Source: Fasciola hepatica (taxonomy: Eukaryota > Platyhelminthes > Trematoda > Plagiorchiida > Fasciolidae). From it: DNA of 64,000 bases. Location: positions 10,123,501 to 10,187,500 of the forward strand of contig CANUEZ040000020.1 in assembly GCA_948099385.1 (NCBI GenBank). The letters run 5' to 3'. The position numbers and the translations under genes are program-made. Below, in pieces: positions 1 through 9,900 of this stretch (the stretch's first letter is position 1; each line of letters starts with the position of its first letter). The notes below the pieces were generated by a model, which was given only the letters and a program-made list of their open reading frames with translations, was not told where the DNA came from and searched no databases.

Positions 1-3000
1 GCCAGATAGTTCGCTTGCTTCCACCCGTGGAGGTAGCTCCCACGAAGGTTTACCGGCCCTTGGAAACCCTCGTTCGACCTTAGCGTCAATAAGTCGTTTG
101 GGGTGAGCGCCAGGTGGGTGGGGTCGCCGTTCAATACTGGAACCAGGGGGCGGTTGTTCAGGATTCGCTCCACCTCAGTCATGACGGTGTTCAGGGTCTC
201 GTCGTCGGGCGGCTGCTGCTCCATGATTGACAGCAATATCCGTCTGGCGGACCGGATCATGCGTTCCCATATGCCGCCTCGGTGACTGGCCTGTGGGGGG
301 TTGAAATGCCAGCGTATGCCGTAGGCCACGGTTCGATTCTGCAGTTCGTCCCTGTTTATGTTCTTGTGCCAACGCTGCAATTCCCGTTGAGCGCCCACAA
401 AGTTCGATCCATTATCTGAGTATATATCGGCCGGTACGCCTCTTCGGTTGATAAATCTTTGCAAGGCCCGTAGAAACGAATCGGTCGTCATCGAATGTGC
501 GACCTCTAGGTGTACCGCACGTGATTTCATGCACGTCATGATACATCCGTATCGCTTTTCTAATCTTTTCCCGCACTTGATCCACAAGGGCCCGAAATAG
601 TCCAACCCGGTGTCACTGAACGGCCACCAGCCCGTAGTTACCCTGCATTCTGGTAGCGGGGCCATGAGTTGTTTGCCTGCTGTGGCATTGCGTCTCCTGC
701 ATTGCACACACCGTCGGATTACGCGTTTTACAGTCTCTCGTCCTCTCAACAACCAAAGACGCTTTCGGATGACGCTCGTCACGTGACTTTCCCCGGCATG
801 TCCCTCCACGGCGTGGACGTGTTGAATCATTAGCTCTACTACAGGTTGTCTCGCAGGCAGCAGTATAGGATACTTTGTGTCGAAGTTCAGGTGGGCGTTG
901 GTCAGCCTACCATCCACCCGCAGCAGTCCGTTGATGATTTTGGGGTTTAAACGCTTCAGCTCGCCTCTTGGAGATGGAATGTCTTCATTGGTCAGCCACA
1001 CTTCTTCCGCCCTCTTGAGTTCTCGGGCGAAAGCCTCGCGTTGTATCATTCTGAAAATATCGTACTCTGCCGCTTGTAGCTCATCGGGACCTATCGGGCC
1101 GACCGGTATCCGACCTGAGGGCCGTAGACCTTTCATGACTAGTAAACTTATCTTGAACCTGGTTAACCAAACTAGCGAACGAAGCGTCTTCATCCAGGAA
1201 GAAAACCTGACCCGTCGCGATAAAATGGGCGACGCTTCGACGACGTTGGTTGCTATCACTACGCCTTTGATCTCCAGTTCCAATTCCGTAGGGGGTTTTA
1301 ATTCGAACACGGGCCAGTCCTGTTTGGGCAATTGCAGGAAGTTCGGCCCTCTCGTCCACGTGTCCAGTTGCCTGAAGTTGTTCGCACCTCGGGAGCACAG
1401 GTCGGCCGGATTATCGCCAGACCTGACATGACTCCACTGGTGCGTGGCCGATTCATCGTGGATAATCGTGAGCCGGTTAGCAACGAAAGTACTAAACCGG
1501 CTCCGTACGTTGTTATTGTAGTAAAGTACTATCGTTGAATCCGTCCAGAAGCTCACCGACCAAATGTAGAGATCGAAACATCTCTTCACAGCTTGCACCA
1601 CCCTGACTGCCAACACGGCTGCGCTGAGTTCAAGGCGTGGGATTGAGACCGACTTCAGTGGAGCAACGCGGGCTTTGGCGAACAGGATCCTCGTGGTATA
1701 TTGTCCATCTCCTGCGCACCATCGTCCGTACACCACAGCTCCATAACCGACTTCGGATGCATCGGAAAAGGCGTGTAGTTCTCCAGTCCGTGTCGTATGG
1801 CCAGGGGTCAAACATCGTGGTATTCTTATGTCCCCTAATTTCTTCAAGGTGTTCAAAAATTCCTCCCAGTCCAGCCGGTCCCCTCGGTCCAGTGACTGGT
1901 CCCAATCAACTTTCTTACGGCACAGCCGCTGCAGCAAGATCTTTCCGGGTAGCAGCCATGGTGAGACGAAACCGAGCGGGTCGAACAAACTTGAGACGGC
2001 AGATAGTATGCCACGACGGGTTATTGGCAGCTCGGGAACGTTCAGTTCGAAAACAAAATCGTCCGTTTCCGCGTCCCATTGTATCCCTAAAGTGCGCTCG
2101 ATAAGAAGTGGAGAGCCGTCCAAATCTCTTACCCTTTCGACCTTTTCGTGATACGGGATGACCTTCAGCACTTCCGAAGCGTTCGACATCCATTTAGTTA
2201 GATGGAAGCCACCCTCTTCCAGCAATCTCGTCAGACCCCTGAACTGCTCTAGAGCTGATTCCACATCATCGAATGACCCAAGGTAGTCGTCGACGTAGAA
2301 GTTCCTGCTGACGCTTTCTACCACCGTACGATGTACCAGATCGCCATGTTTGTTCGCTGATTCTCGGAGGGCGTAGTTGGCACAAAATGGTGACGATATG
2401 GCTCCGAAGGGGTGGACGGTCATTCTATAATTCACCACTGCATTGTCCCGGTCGCTCCCTTCCCACCACAGGAAACGCAAAGCATCTCGTTCTCCTACCG
2501 GAATCTTCACCTGATGGAACATTTCCCTAATGTCAGCAGACAAAGCCACTTTACCCACTCTGAAACGGCACAGAACATCGATCAGTGGTGTGGTCCAGTC
2601 AGGCCCCTGTAGTAGGCGATCGTTTAACGACTTGCCCTGGAACTTGGCCGCACAGTCGAAAACCACGCGCAGTTTATTGGGTTTCTTGGGGTTGATAACC
2701 GGATGGTGAGGCAGATACCAGATACCCCTTTTGCTGTCGGTGTTAACAGGCACCCTTTCAACGTAACCGAGGTCCTCGTTTCGCTTCATCAAATCCGCGT
2801 ATCGTTCCCATAGATTCTGGTCTCGAACGAAGCGTTCTTTTAGTCGTAGTAATCGTTGGAGAACATAATTTCTGTTGTCAGTCCACGGGTCGACCGGTGT
2901 GCGCCATGGGAGGGGAACCTCGAACTGTTTTTTGAGGCCTCTAGAGCCTTGCCACACCGTTCGTAGAGCGAAGTGATCCTCTTGAGACAACGTCGGTCTT

Positions 3001-3311
3001 TCGTCTCCAATGTCATGAAACTCCTTTTCATAAAGCCGTTGCAGATGATACTCTATGCGGTCCGTTTCGGCGGATAAGTAATTCACGGAACCGCGTACCC
3101 CTACTGGACCGTATAACATCCATCCCAGAGCCGTGCGTACGGCATAAGGTGCCTGGCGGTCGCCCACTCTCTGGTCAAGCACCCAATGCGCCTCTGGCAC
3201 GTCGCATCCGATGAGGAGATCCACTTCATCATCTTCCCAGTCTACAACGGTTACATCCTGCAGGTGGGGCCATCGAGTCATGATTGCGTTCACCGACCTT
3301 GGTGCTCGCAT
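1..3311 (-). CDS. BEL/Pao Pol polyprotein, copy 1, cut by window edge
   Basis: The frame is open from the ATG at 3309-3311 to the left edge (about 1103 codons) and corresponds to the first 92% of the 1200-residue Pol of copy 2. It contains the C-terminal part of the protease region, the reverse transcriptase with YVDD, the Pao-type A17 domain, RNase H, the zinc-binding and DDE parts of the integrase, and most of the C-terminal domain. The missing end, about 97 residues, lies outside the window and is not lost by mutation. The coding differences I found from copy 2 are substitutions (for example Pro to Leu near 2108, Lys to Glu near 3240, Gln to Arg near 2968); none makes a stop. It follows gag in the same frame after one TAA codon (3345-3347). 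Confidence 0.9.
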   Translation of the reverse strand, partial: MRAPRSVNAIMTRWPHLQDVTVVDWEDDEVDLLIGCDVPEAHWVLDQRVGDRQAPYAVRTALGWMLYGPVGVRGSVNYLSAETDRIEYHLQRLYEKEFHDIGDERPTLSQEDHFALRTVWQGSRGLKKQFEVPLPWRTPVDPWTDNRNYVLQRLLRLKERFVRDQNLWERYADLMKRNEDLGYVERVPVNTDSKRGIWYLPHHPVINPKKPNKLRVVFDCAAKFQGKSLNDRLLQGPDWTTPLIDVLCRFRVGKVALSADIREMFHQVKIPVGERDALRFLWWEGSDRDNAVVNYRMTVHPFGAISSPFCANYALRESANKHGDLVHRTVVESVSRNFYVDDYLGSFDDVESALEQFRGLTRLLEEGGFHLTKWMSNASEVLKVIPYHEKVERVRDLDGSPLLIERTLGIQWDAETDDFVFELNVPELPITRRGILSAVSSLFDPLGFVSPWLLPGKILLQRLCRKKVDWDQSLDRGDRLDWEEFLNTLKKLGDIRIPRCLTPGHTTRTGELHAFSDASEVGYGAVVYGRWCAGDGQYTTRILFAKARVAPLKSVSIPRLELSAAVLAVRVVQAVKRCFDLYIWSVSFWTDSTIVLYYNNNVRSRFSTFVANRLTIIHDESATHQWSHVRSGDNPADLCSRGANNFRQLDTWTRGPNFLQLPKQDWPVFELKPPTELELEIKGVVIATNVVEASPILSRRVRFSSWMKTLRSLVWLTRFKISLLVMKGLRPSGRIPVGPIGPDELQAAEYDIFRMIQREAFARELKRAEEVWLTNEDIPSPRGELKRLNPKIINGLLRVDGRLTNAHLNFDTKYPILLPARQPVVELMIQHVHAVEGHAGESHVTSVIRKRLWLLRGRETVKRVIRRCVQCRRRNATAGKQLMAPLPECRVTTGWWPFSDTGLDYFGPLWIKCGKRLEKRYGCIMTCMKSRAVHLEVAHSMTTDSFLRALQRFINRRGVPADIYSDNGSNFVGAQRELQRWHKNINRDELQNRTVAYGIRWHFNPPQASHRGGIWERMIRSARRILLSIMEQQPPDDETLNTVMTEVERILNNRPLVPVLNGDPTHLALTPNDLLTLRSNEGFQGPVNLRGSYLHGWKQANYL

Positions 3312-3344
3312 GGGGAGATCCGCAAACGTGAATGCCTCCGTTGG

Positions 3345-4904
3345 TTAAATTTCCTCGTTAGTGTCTAGAGAGATGAGTTGCAGCCTTAATCTACCGGCAG
3401 TCATTACCTGTGTTCCGCCCACCGTGCTCACTGCCAACGACGTCGCACCTTTAGCCAGTTGGTGTTTGTCGGCAAACCGCTCTTTCACTAAAGTGGTGTC
3501 GGATCCACTATCAACGAAAGCCAACGCCTTGACTATCCCAGTCGGAGTCACTACTCCCACGGCCACTACGCCTAAACGTACCGGTTTACTGACAGATTGT
3601 GAAGTTGAACAAATCACGCTGGGCTTGGCACTCGCCTCGGATATGGTTATTCTCGCCTGATGCAGCAGCCGATGGTGTCTGCCCGTGCAGCCCTCGTAAC
3701 CACATCGATTCCTTGTTCTACAGGCTGCTGCCCGGTGCGTGGTGTTGAGACAGATGAAACATGCTCCTGCCATCCTCGCCATTCCCCACCGTTCGTCTAT
3801 TGTGGCATTGCCGAACTTGGGGCATTCTGGTAGGCCATGGCTAGTACCACAGGATCTGCAATTTGGTTTCGCCGTAGCATCTCGTGAAATGACGTGTGTG
3901 TTGGTCCAAGGCTGGTACTTTGGATGTTCCCGTACAGGGGTTTGGACTTGGCTAGTACCGGGCTTGTTTGCTCGGTTGCTGTCCCGGATGAGTCGGCCGA
4001 ATCTGCTGTCAGCTATCTTCGTTTGCCTGTCTAAGTATTCAGTCAGGTCTTCGAAGTTGGCTTCTCTGTCGCCTCGGCTTATCCGTTCAGCTTCTTCCGC
4101 CCACCGACCCTGTAGTTCGGGAGAGAGGTGACGGACTATGCCTTCCAAAGTGTGCATGGCGTCTAGGTCAGCTCTGTAACCTAAATGGTCGAGGGCTATT
4201 GAGCAGTTCTGCATCTTGATCACCAGGTCGGCCATGGTGTAGACGTCGCCCTTGGTTTTCTTTGCCTCTGCCATCACGCCCTCTATTAGGTTACGGGCTA
4301 CTTTGAAAGGTTGGCCAAACAAGTCCCTCAGAATCTTTCTTGCCCTTGTGTAGCCTTGTTCTGGATCGAGCATGGTGCATCCGTCGATAGCTTCTCGCGC
4401 TCGGCCTCGGCAGTAGTGAGTAAGGTAAAGAAGCCTTTGCCCAGGGTCGGTTACCTTGTTTTCAACGAACGTCTCGAACTGTTTGACAAACTTGCAATAT
4501 TGCTCAGCTCGCCCGTCGAAAACCGTTAACTCCACTCTAGGCAGATCGATCGATGGTGGTTTGTAGTCGGCGACCTGCGTGGGGTTCCCTACCTTATTGC
4601 ACTCTAACCTATCGGAAGTGTCGAAGTCACTGGTCCTATACTCTCGCTGTTTCTGTGTACACTTCTCTGCTTCATGCGCCTGTAGTCTAGCCGAAAGTAA
4701 CTGTTGCTCTAGTTCTATTATTCTCAGCTTATATAAATCAACGTCCTTACGATCAATATTGCTTTCAATAACACATGAGCTAGCACTGACAGGACTAGGC
4801 GATCTAGCATTAGCTAAAGAATCATAAGTACCCAAAACCTCCCCAGAGACTTGCCGTATTACTTCCTGTCCGGGTTCGACTGCCTTTGATCCTTTCCTTG
4901 GCAT
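3345..4904 (-). CDS. BEL/Pao Gag with start of protease, copy 1
   Basis: 519 residues from the ATG at 4904, chosen because it is the start shared with copy 2; an upstream in-frame extension in this copy has no counterpart there. The DUF1759-like capsid region is followed by Cys/His zinc knuckles (C382, C385, H390, C395 and neighbouring pairs) and then the aspartic protease active site DSGS at 465-468. The frame stops at TAA 3345-3347, before the second conserved protease motif LLIGCD, which lies past the stop in the same frame. It differs from copy 2 at three residues near the N-terminus (Ala/Val, Ser/Ile, Tyr/Cys). Confidence 0.92.
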   Translation of the reverse strand: MPRKGSKAVEPGQEVIRQVSGEVLGTYDSLANARSPSPVSASSCVIESNIDRKDVDLYKLRIIELEQQLLSARLQAHEAEKCTQKQREYRTSDFDTSDRLECNKVGNPTQVADYKPPSIDLPRVELTVFDGRAEQYCKFVKQFETFVENKVTDPGQRLLYLTHYCRGRAREAIDGCTMLDPEQGYTRARKILRDLFGQPFKVARNLIEGVMAEAKKTKGDVYTMADLVIKMQNCSIALDHLGYRADLDAMHTLEGIVRHLSPELQGRWAEEAERISRGDREANFEDLTEYLDRQTKIADSRFGRLIRDSNRANKPGTSQVQTPVREHPKYQPWTNTHVISRDATAKPNCRSCGTSHGLPECPKFGNATIDERWGMARMAGACFICLNTTHRAAACRTRNRCGYEGCTGRHHRLLHQARITISEASAKPSVICSTSQSVSKPVRLGVVAVGVVTPTGIVKALAFVDSGSDTTLVKERFADKHQLAKGATSLAVSTVGGTQVMTAGRLRLQLISLDTNEEI

Positions 4905-4946
4905 TTTGCGTGAATTTTCCTCGTTCCAAATAGATCTATTGAGTAT

Positions 4947-5324
4947 TGTTACGAACGTTTGAGCAATGCGTAGCCAAATTCGCAACGGATCCCGAAATCA
5001 GAAGGCGATTATCCGTGATAATTCTACGATACTAGATTATTAAAATAAACAATGACGTAAACAATATACAAACCTCAATAATACGATCACAAAGTCTCAA
5101 CAACGAGAAACCGAATAGCAGCGTGTGAGCAGACAGCACGTGCGTCACGCAGGTCCTGAACAAGGATGTGCCAAAATAGCGCTCTGGGCGCGAACAAACA
5201 ACAATTGGTCCAGAAAAACAACCAGTTCGTAAAGACAAGTCAATAGTGTATGGAAATGAGTGATGTTGGGAAAAAACACTGAATCGCGAGGGAAAAAGGG
5301 GATTTTCCACGACCGGCTGTTACA
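4947..5324 (-). repeat. 5' LTR of BEL copy 1
   Basis: 378 bp, beginning TGTAACAGCCGG and ending GTTCGTAACA when read on the minus strand (TG...CA ends). It matches the 379-bp LTRs of copy 2 except for one missing G in a G run near 5300 and a C/A change near 5147. No standard tRNA primer-binding site (TGG directly after the LTR) is visible; the first TGG in this copy is about 20 nt into the internal region. Confidence 0.93.
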
Positions 5325-5560
5325 GCAGGGGCTCTCGGATAAGGAAGGTTTTTCATCAACGAGTACAATGAACGGCCGCCAGCTGTCAATAAGAATGCAG
5401 TCTGGTTCTTCTTATTAACATCCTTTCGTATGCTACACCACAACTCTAAACGTCTAATCTGGCCTTCACTTTTAGGTGCACTGTGATGCAGATTCAGCTG
5501 GGCAGCTCCATGACGCGACGCCCATTGATATATTCGCCATGAACTGAACTTCCAGGGTGC
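5325..5560 (-). pseudogene. Ty3/gypsy (CsRn1-like) Gag N-terminal fragment, interrupted by BEL copy 1
   Basis: The minus-strand translation contains GQIRRLELWCSIRKDVNKK followed by YSLMKNLPYPRAPA. This matches the Gag N-terminus of flatworm Ty3/gypsy elements and the plus-strand relic at 36622 (FEVWCMARKNMD, then VVKNLAFP). The reading frame is cut at the LTR boundary at 5324/5325, so the BEL element inserted into this gag. The upstream LTR-like repeat at 5565-5830 is in the matching orientation and would be its 5' LTR. Confidence 0.7.
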
Positions 5561-5564
5561 ACTG

Positions 5565-5830
5565 AAATTGCTCCCACCCAGAACTACAACAAAGAAAGTA
5601 GCAAGAAGACCATGGCTGCGAAATGGCCCGTTAGTCGCATTGCAGAACGGGTTTGTATGAACATGCCTAATTAGGGAGTGTAATTGGTAGACTGTAAGAT
5701 GACCAGTCACAGAGAGCTCTTGTCGAACCCGTTCACGGCACTCCTGACAGGTCGAGGCTGATTCGCTTAAGTGGCTACCAATCTGTACCTGGCCGTAAGC
5801 CGTGTGATAGCTGCTGAATTATCATTAACT
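5565..5830 (-). repeat. LTR-like dispersed repeat, family also at 56.1 and 59.5 kb
   Basis: The plus strand shares blocks such as ACTGAAATTGCTCCCACCC, a GTACCTGGCCGTA block and an end near CTGAATTATCA with 56121-56385 and 59458-59705. It lies directly upstream of the gypsy gag fragment in that element's orientation, so I infer it is the LTR of that element. BEL copy 2 inserted about 60 bp to its right. Confidence 0.5.
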
Positions 5831-5888
5831 TCTGTGACCATCGGGCCTTTTCCACACGGTCATATTTTTACACTCATGGAGCACCAGC

Positions 5889-6267
5889 TGTTACGAACGT
5901 TTGAGCAATGCGTAGCCAAATTCGCAACGGATCCCGAAATCAGAAGGCGATTATCCGTGATAATTCTACGATACTAGATTATTAAAATAAACAATGACGT
6001 AAACAATATACAAACCTCAATAATACGATCACAAAGTCTCAACAACGAGAAACCGAATAGCAGCGTGTGAGCAGACAGCACGTGCGTCAAGCAGGTCCTG
6101 AACAAGGATGTGCCAAAATAGCGCTCTGGGCGCGAACAAACAACAATTGGTCCAGAAAAACAACCAGTTCGTAAAGACAAGTCAATAGTGTATGGAAATG
6201 AGTGATGTTGGGAAAAAACACTGAATCGCGAGGGAAAAAGGGGGATTTTCCACGACCGGCTGTTACA
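5889..6267 (-). repeat. 3' LTR of BEL copy 2
   Basis: 379 bp, TGTAACA...CGTAACA on the minus strand. The internal sequence abutting it (minus strand GGTGGGCGG just before the LTR) is G-rich and may be the polypurine tract. Flanked on the left by CCAGC. Confidence 0.95.
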
Positions 6268-6976
6268 CCGCCCACCAAAATCCTCCTGGATCCTTAGCAG
6301 AGTCAAAGGTTCGGTATAAAGGTACTGATTCTTCCTACCTGCCTAGGCCCTGCTGTCAGTGCGCGCGTCTAATGTTTGTCGTCGACGTTCTACTACTGGT
6401 CGCACCTAACCCATTGGCTACATAGACGTGAGGCTAGTCTACATCTTCCACAAGACCAAATGACCGATGGCGGGCGTGAATGGTCACATAGACGTTGTCC
6501 TCGTAAGGGGCCGTCCGGTCCTGGATGTACGCGCTCGAGTGTGTGTGTGTGTGTGTGTGCGTGCGTGTGTGTGTGTGCCGGGGTTACAATGAAATCACAG
6601 GTATGACTACACATCAAAGGAGGACTTTCTGCAATGTCAACAGAAGACCGCGTGGCAAGAAAACGAGTAAATGTAGCATGTGTGTGTGACCTGAGCTCCA
6701 CTACTTCCACATGTGCAAGGGGCATTCGGTAGCGTCAACAAAAGGCGAACAAAGAACACTGTCACATGTATTATGGGTTTACGGGATGTAGAGTGCGTCG
6801 TGCATGCGTGTATGTATCGGGATGTATAATGGAATCGCACTCATCACCACATATCGGAAAGAACCTTCTGTAATGTCAACGAAGGGACCGCGAGCACCTT
6901 AACGTGTTTGACGGAGATTGGGTGGTATATATGGTGTTTCTTTATCCACCTCGATTACTGGCGTGAAAAAGGTTTA
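6268..6976 (-). other. BEL copy 2 untranslated region between pol and 3' LTR, with internal repeats
   Basis: No credible coding frame. It contains a (TG)n/(TGCG) tract at about 6538-6577 inside a degenerate direct repeat: 6523-6652 and 6784-6892 share GGATGTA, a TG-rich part, CGGG, then an ATGAAATCACA/ATGGAATCGCA block, CTTCTG(C/T)AATGTCAAC and GACCGCG. The unusual length between pol and LTR is explained by these repeats. Confidence 0.7.
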
Positions 6977-9900
6977 CTAGGCCACAGGGTTATCAGCTCC
7001 TCCATCTTCGCTCTCGAGTAGGTTAATACTGCGTATGTCACGAATGAGCACTCCGTTAGCTGTCTTCACCTTCACCGTTCTTATCATTTCGTCGGTGCTT
7101 TTGATGGTTTCCGTAACTACTCCCAAAGAACAAGCGCTGAAATGTGCGCGTTCGTCGGCGATCATAACCACGTCCCCAACTTTGAATGGTCTTGTTTTGG
7201 CCATCCACTTCTGTCGAGTCTGCAAAGCCGGTAGGTACTCCCGTAGCCATCGCCTCCAGAAGACCTTGGCCAGATAGTTCGCTTGCTTCCACCCGTGGAG
7301 GTAGCTCCCACGAAGGTTTACCGGCCCTTGGAAACCCTCGTTCGACCTTAGCGTCAATAAGTCGTTTGGGGTGAGCGCCAGGTGGGTGGGGTCGCCGTTC
7401 AATACTGGAACCAGGGGGCGGTTGTTCAGGATTCGCTCCACCTCAGTCATGACGGTGTTCAGGGTCTCGTCGTCGGGCGGCTGCTGCTCCATGATTGACA
7501 GCAATATCCGTCTGGCGGACCGGATCATGCGTTCCCATATGCCGCCTCGGTGACTGGCCTGTGGGGGGTTGAAATGCCAGCGTATGCCGTAGGCCACGGT
7601 TCGATTCTGCAGTTCGTCCCTGTTTATGTTCTTGTGCCAACGCTGCAATTCCCGTTGAGCGCCCACAAAGTTCGATCCATTATCTGAGTATATATCGGCC
7701 GGTACGCCTCTTCGGTTGATAAATCTTTGCAAGGCCCGTAGAAACGAATCGGTCGTCATCGAATGTGCGACTTCTAGGTGTACCGCACGTGATTTCATGC
7801 ACGTCATGATACATCCGTATCGCTTTTCTAATCTTTTCCCGCACTTGATCCACAAGGGCCCGAAATAGTCCAACCCGGTGTCACTGAACGGCCACCAGCC
7901 CGTAGTTACCCTGCATTCTGGTAGCGGGGCCATGAGTTGTTTGCCTGCTGTGGCATTGCGTCTCCTGCATTGCACACACCGTCGGATTACGCGTTTTACA
8001 GTCTCTCGTCCTCTCAACAACCAAAGACGCTTTCGGATGACGCTCGTCACGTGACTTTCCCCGGCATGTCCCTCCACGGCGTGGACGTGTTGAATCATTA
8101 GCTCTACTACAGGTTGTCTCGCAGGCAGCAGTATAGGATACTTTGTGTCGAAGTTCAGGTGGGCGTTGGTCAGCCTACCATCCACCCGCAGCAGTCCGTT
8201 GATGATTTTGGGGTTTAAACGCTTCAGCTCGCCTCTTGGAGATGGAATGTCTTCATTGGTCAGCCACACTTCTTCCGCCCTCTTGAGTTCTCGGGCGAAA
8301 GCCTCGCGTTGTATCATTCTGAAAATATCGTACTCTGCCGCTTGTAGCTCATCGGGACCTATCGGGCCGACCGGTATCCGACCTGAGGGCCGTAGACCTT
8401 TCATGACTAGTAAACTTATCTTGAACCTGGTTAACCAAACTAGCGAACGAAGCGTCTTCATCCAGGAAGAAAACCTGACCCGTCGCGATAAAATGGGCGA
8501 CGCTTCGACGACGTTGGTTGCTATCACTACGCCTTTGATCTCCAGTTCCAATTCCGTAGGGGGTTTTAATTCGAACACGGGCCAGTCCTGTTTGGGCAAT
8601 TGCAGGAAGTTCGGCCCTCTCGTCCACGTGTCCAGTTGCCTGAAGTTGTTCGCACCTCGGGAGCACAGGTCGGCCGGATTATCGCCAGACCTGACATGAC
8701 TCCACTGGTGCGTGGCCGATTCATCGTGGATAATCGTGAGCCGGTTAGCAACGAAAGTACTAAACCGGCTCCGTACGTTGTTATTGTAGTAAAGTACTAT
8801 CGTTGAATCCGTCCAGAAGCTCACCGACCAAATGTAGAGATCGAAACATCTCTTCACAGCTTGCACCACCCTGACTGCCAACACGGCTGCGCTGAGTTCA
8901 AGGCGTGGGATTGAGACCGACTTCAGTGGAGCAACGCGGGCTTTGGCGAACAGGATCCTCGTGGTATATTGTCCATCTCCTGCGCACCATCGTCCGTACA
9001 CCACAGCTCCATAACCGACTTCGGATGCATCGGAAAAGGCGTGTAGTTCTCCAGTCCGTGTCGTATGGCCAGGGGTCAAACATCGTGGTATTCTTATGTC
9101 CCCTAATTTCTTCAAGGTGTTCAAAAATTCCTCCCAGTCCAGCCGGTCCCCTCGGTCCAGTGACTGGTCCCAATCAACTTTCTTACGGCACAGCCGCTGC
9201 AGCAAGATCTTTCCGGGTAGCAGCCATGGTGAGACGAAACCGAGCGGGTCGAACAAACTTGAGACGGCAGATAGTATGCCACGACGGGTTATTGGCAGCT
9301 CGGGAACGTTCAGTTCGAAAACAAAATCGTCCGTTTCCGCGTCCCATTGTATCCCTAAAGTGCGCTCGATAGGAAGTGGAGAGCCGTCCAAATCTCTTAC
9401 CCTTTCGACCTTTTCGTGATACGGGATGACCTTCAGCACTTCCGAAGCGTTCGACATCCATTTAGTTAGATGGAAGCCACCCTCTTCCAGCAATCTCGTC
9501 AGACCCCTGAACTGCTCTAGAGCTGATTCCACATCATCGAATGACCCAAGGTAGTCGTCGACGTAGAAGTTCCTGCTGACGCTTTCTACCACCGTACGAT
9601 GTACCAGATCGCCATGTTTGTTCGCTGATTCTCGGAGGGCGTAGTTGGCACAAAATGGTGACGATATGGCTCCGAAGGGGTGGACGGTCATTCTATAATT
9701 CACCACTGCATTGTCCCGGTCGCTCCCTTCCCACCACAGGAAACGCAAAGCATCTCGTTCTCCTACCGGAATCTTCACCTGATGGAACATTTCCCTAATG
9801 TCAGCAGACAAAGCCACTTTACCCACTCTGAAACGGCACAGAACATCGATCAGTGGTGTGGTCCAGTCAGGCCCCTGTAGTAGGCGATCGTTTAACGACT

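Larger units (their letters stand above)
1..5324 (-). mobile_element. BEL/Pao LTR retrotransposon, copy 1 (left part outside window)
   Basis: Element in minus orientation with its 5' LTR at 4947-5324, gag-protease at 3345-4904 and pol running off the left edge. It aligns without any indel to copy 2 at an offset of 7268 bases from about position 100 to 4985, with only a handful of substitutions, so the two are recent sisters. The right flank (from 5325) is a Ty3/gypsy gag fragment, so this copy landed inside an older element. The target duplication cannot be checked because the other end is outside the window. Confidence 0.93.

Noticed and set aside
877..1431. 184-codon plus-strand frame, repeated at 8145-8699
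   Set aside because: It lies opposite the intact BEL pol on the minus strand and has no motif; it is a shadow frame duplicated with the element.
4905..4946. tRNA primer-binding site directly after the BEL 5' LTR
   Set aside because: No TGG start at the expected place; the TGGAACGAG about 20 nt in is TGAAACGAG in copy 2 and matches no tRNA end I recognise.
4905..4985. Upstream extension of Gag in BEL copy 1
   Set aside because: It lacks a counterpart in copy 2 and would begin inside the LTR; the shared ATG at 4904 is a better start.
6393..6725. 110-codon minus-strand frame that could be an env-like gene of the BEL element
   Set aside because: Its composition comes from the TG microsatellite (Thr-His repeats); no signal peptide or membrane segment.
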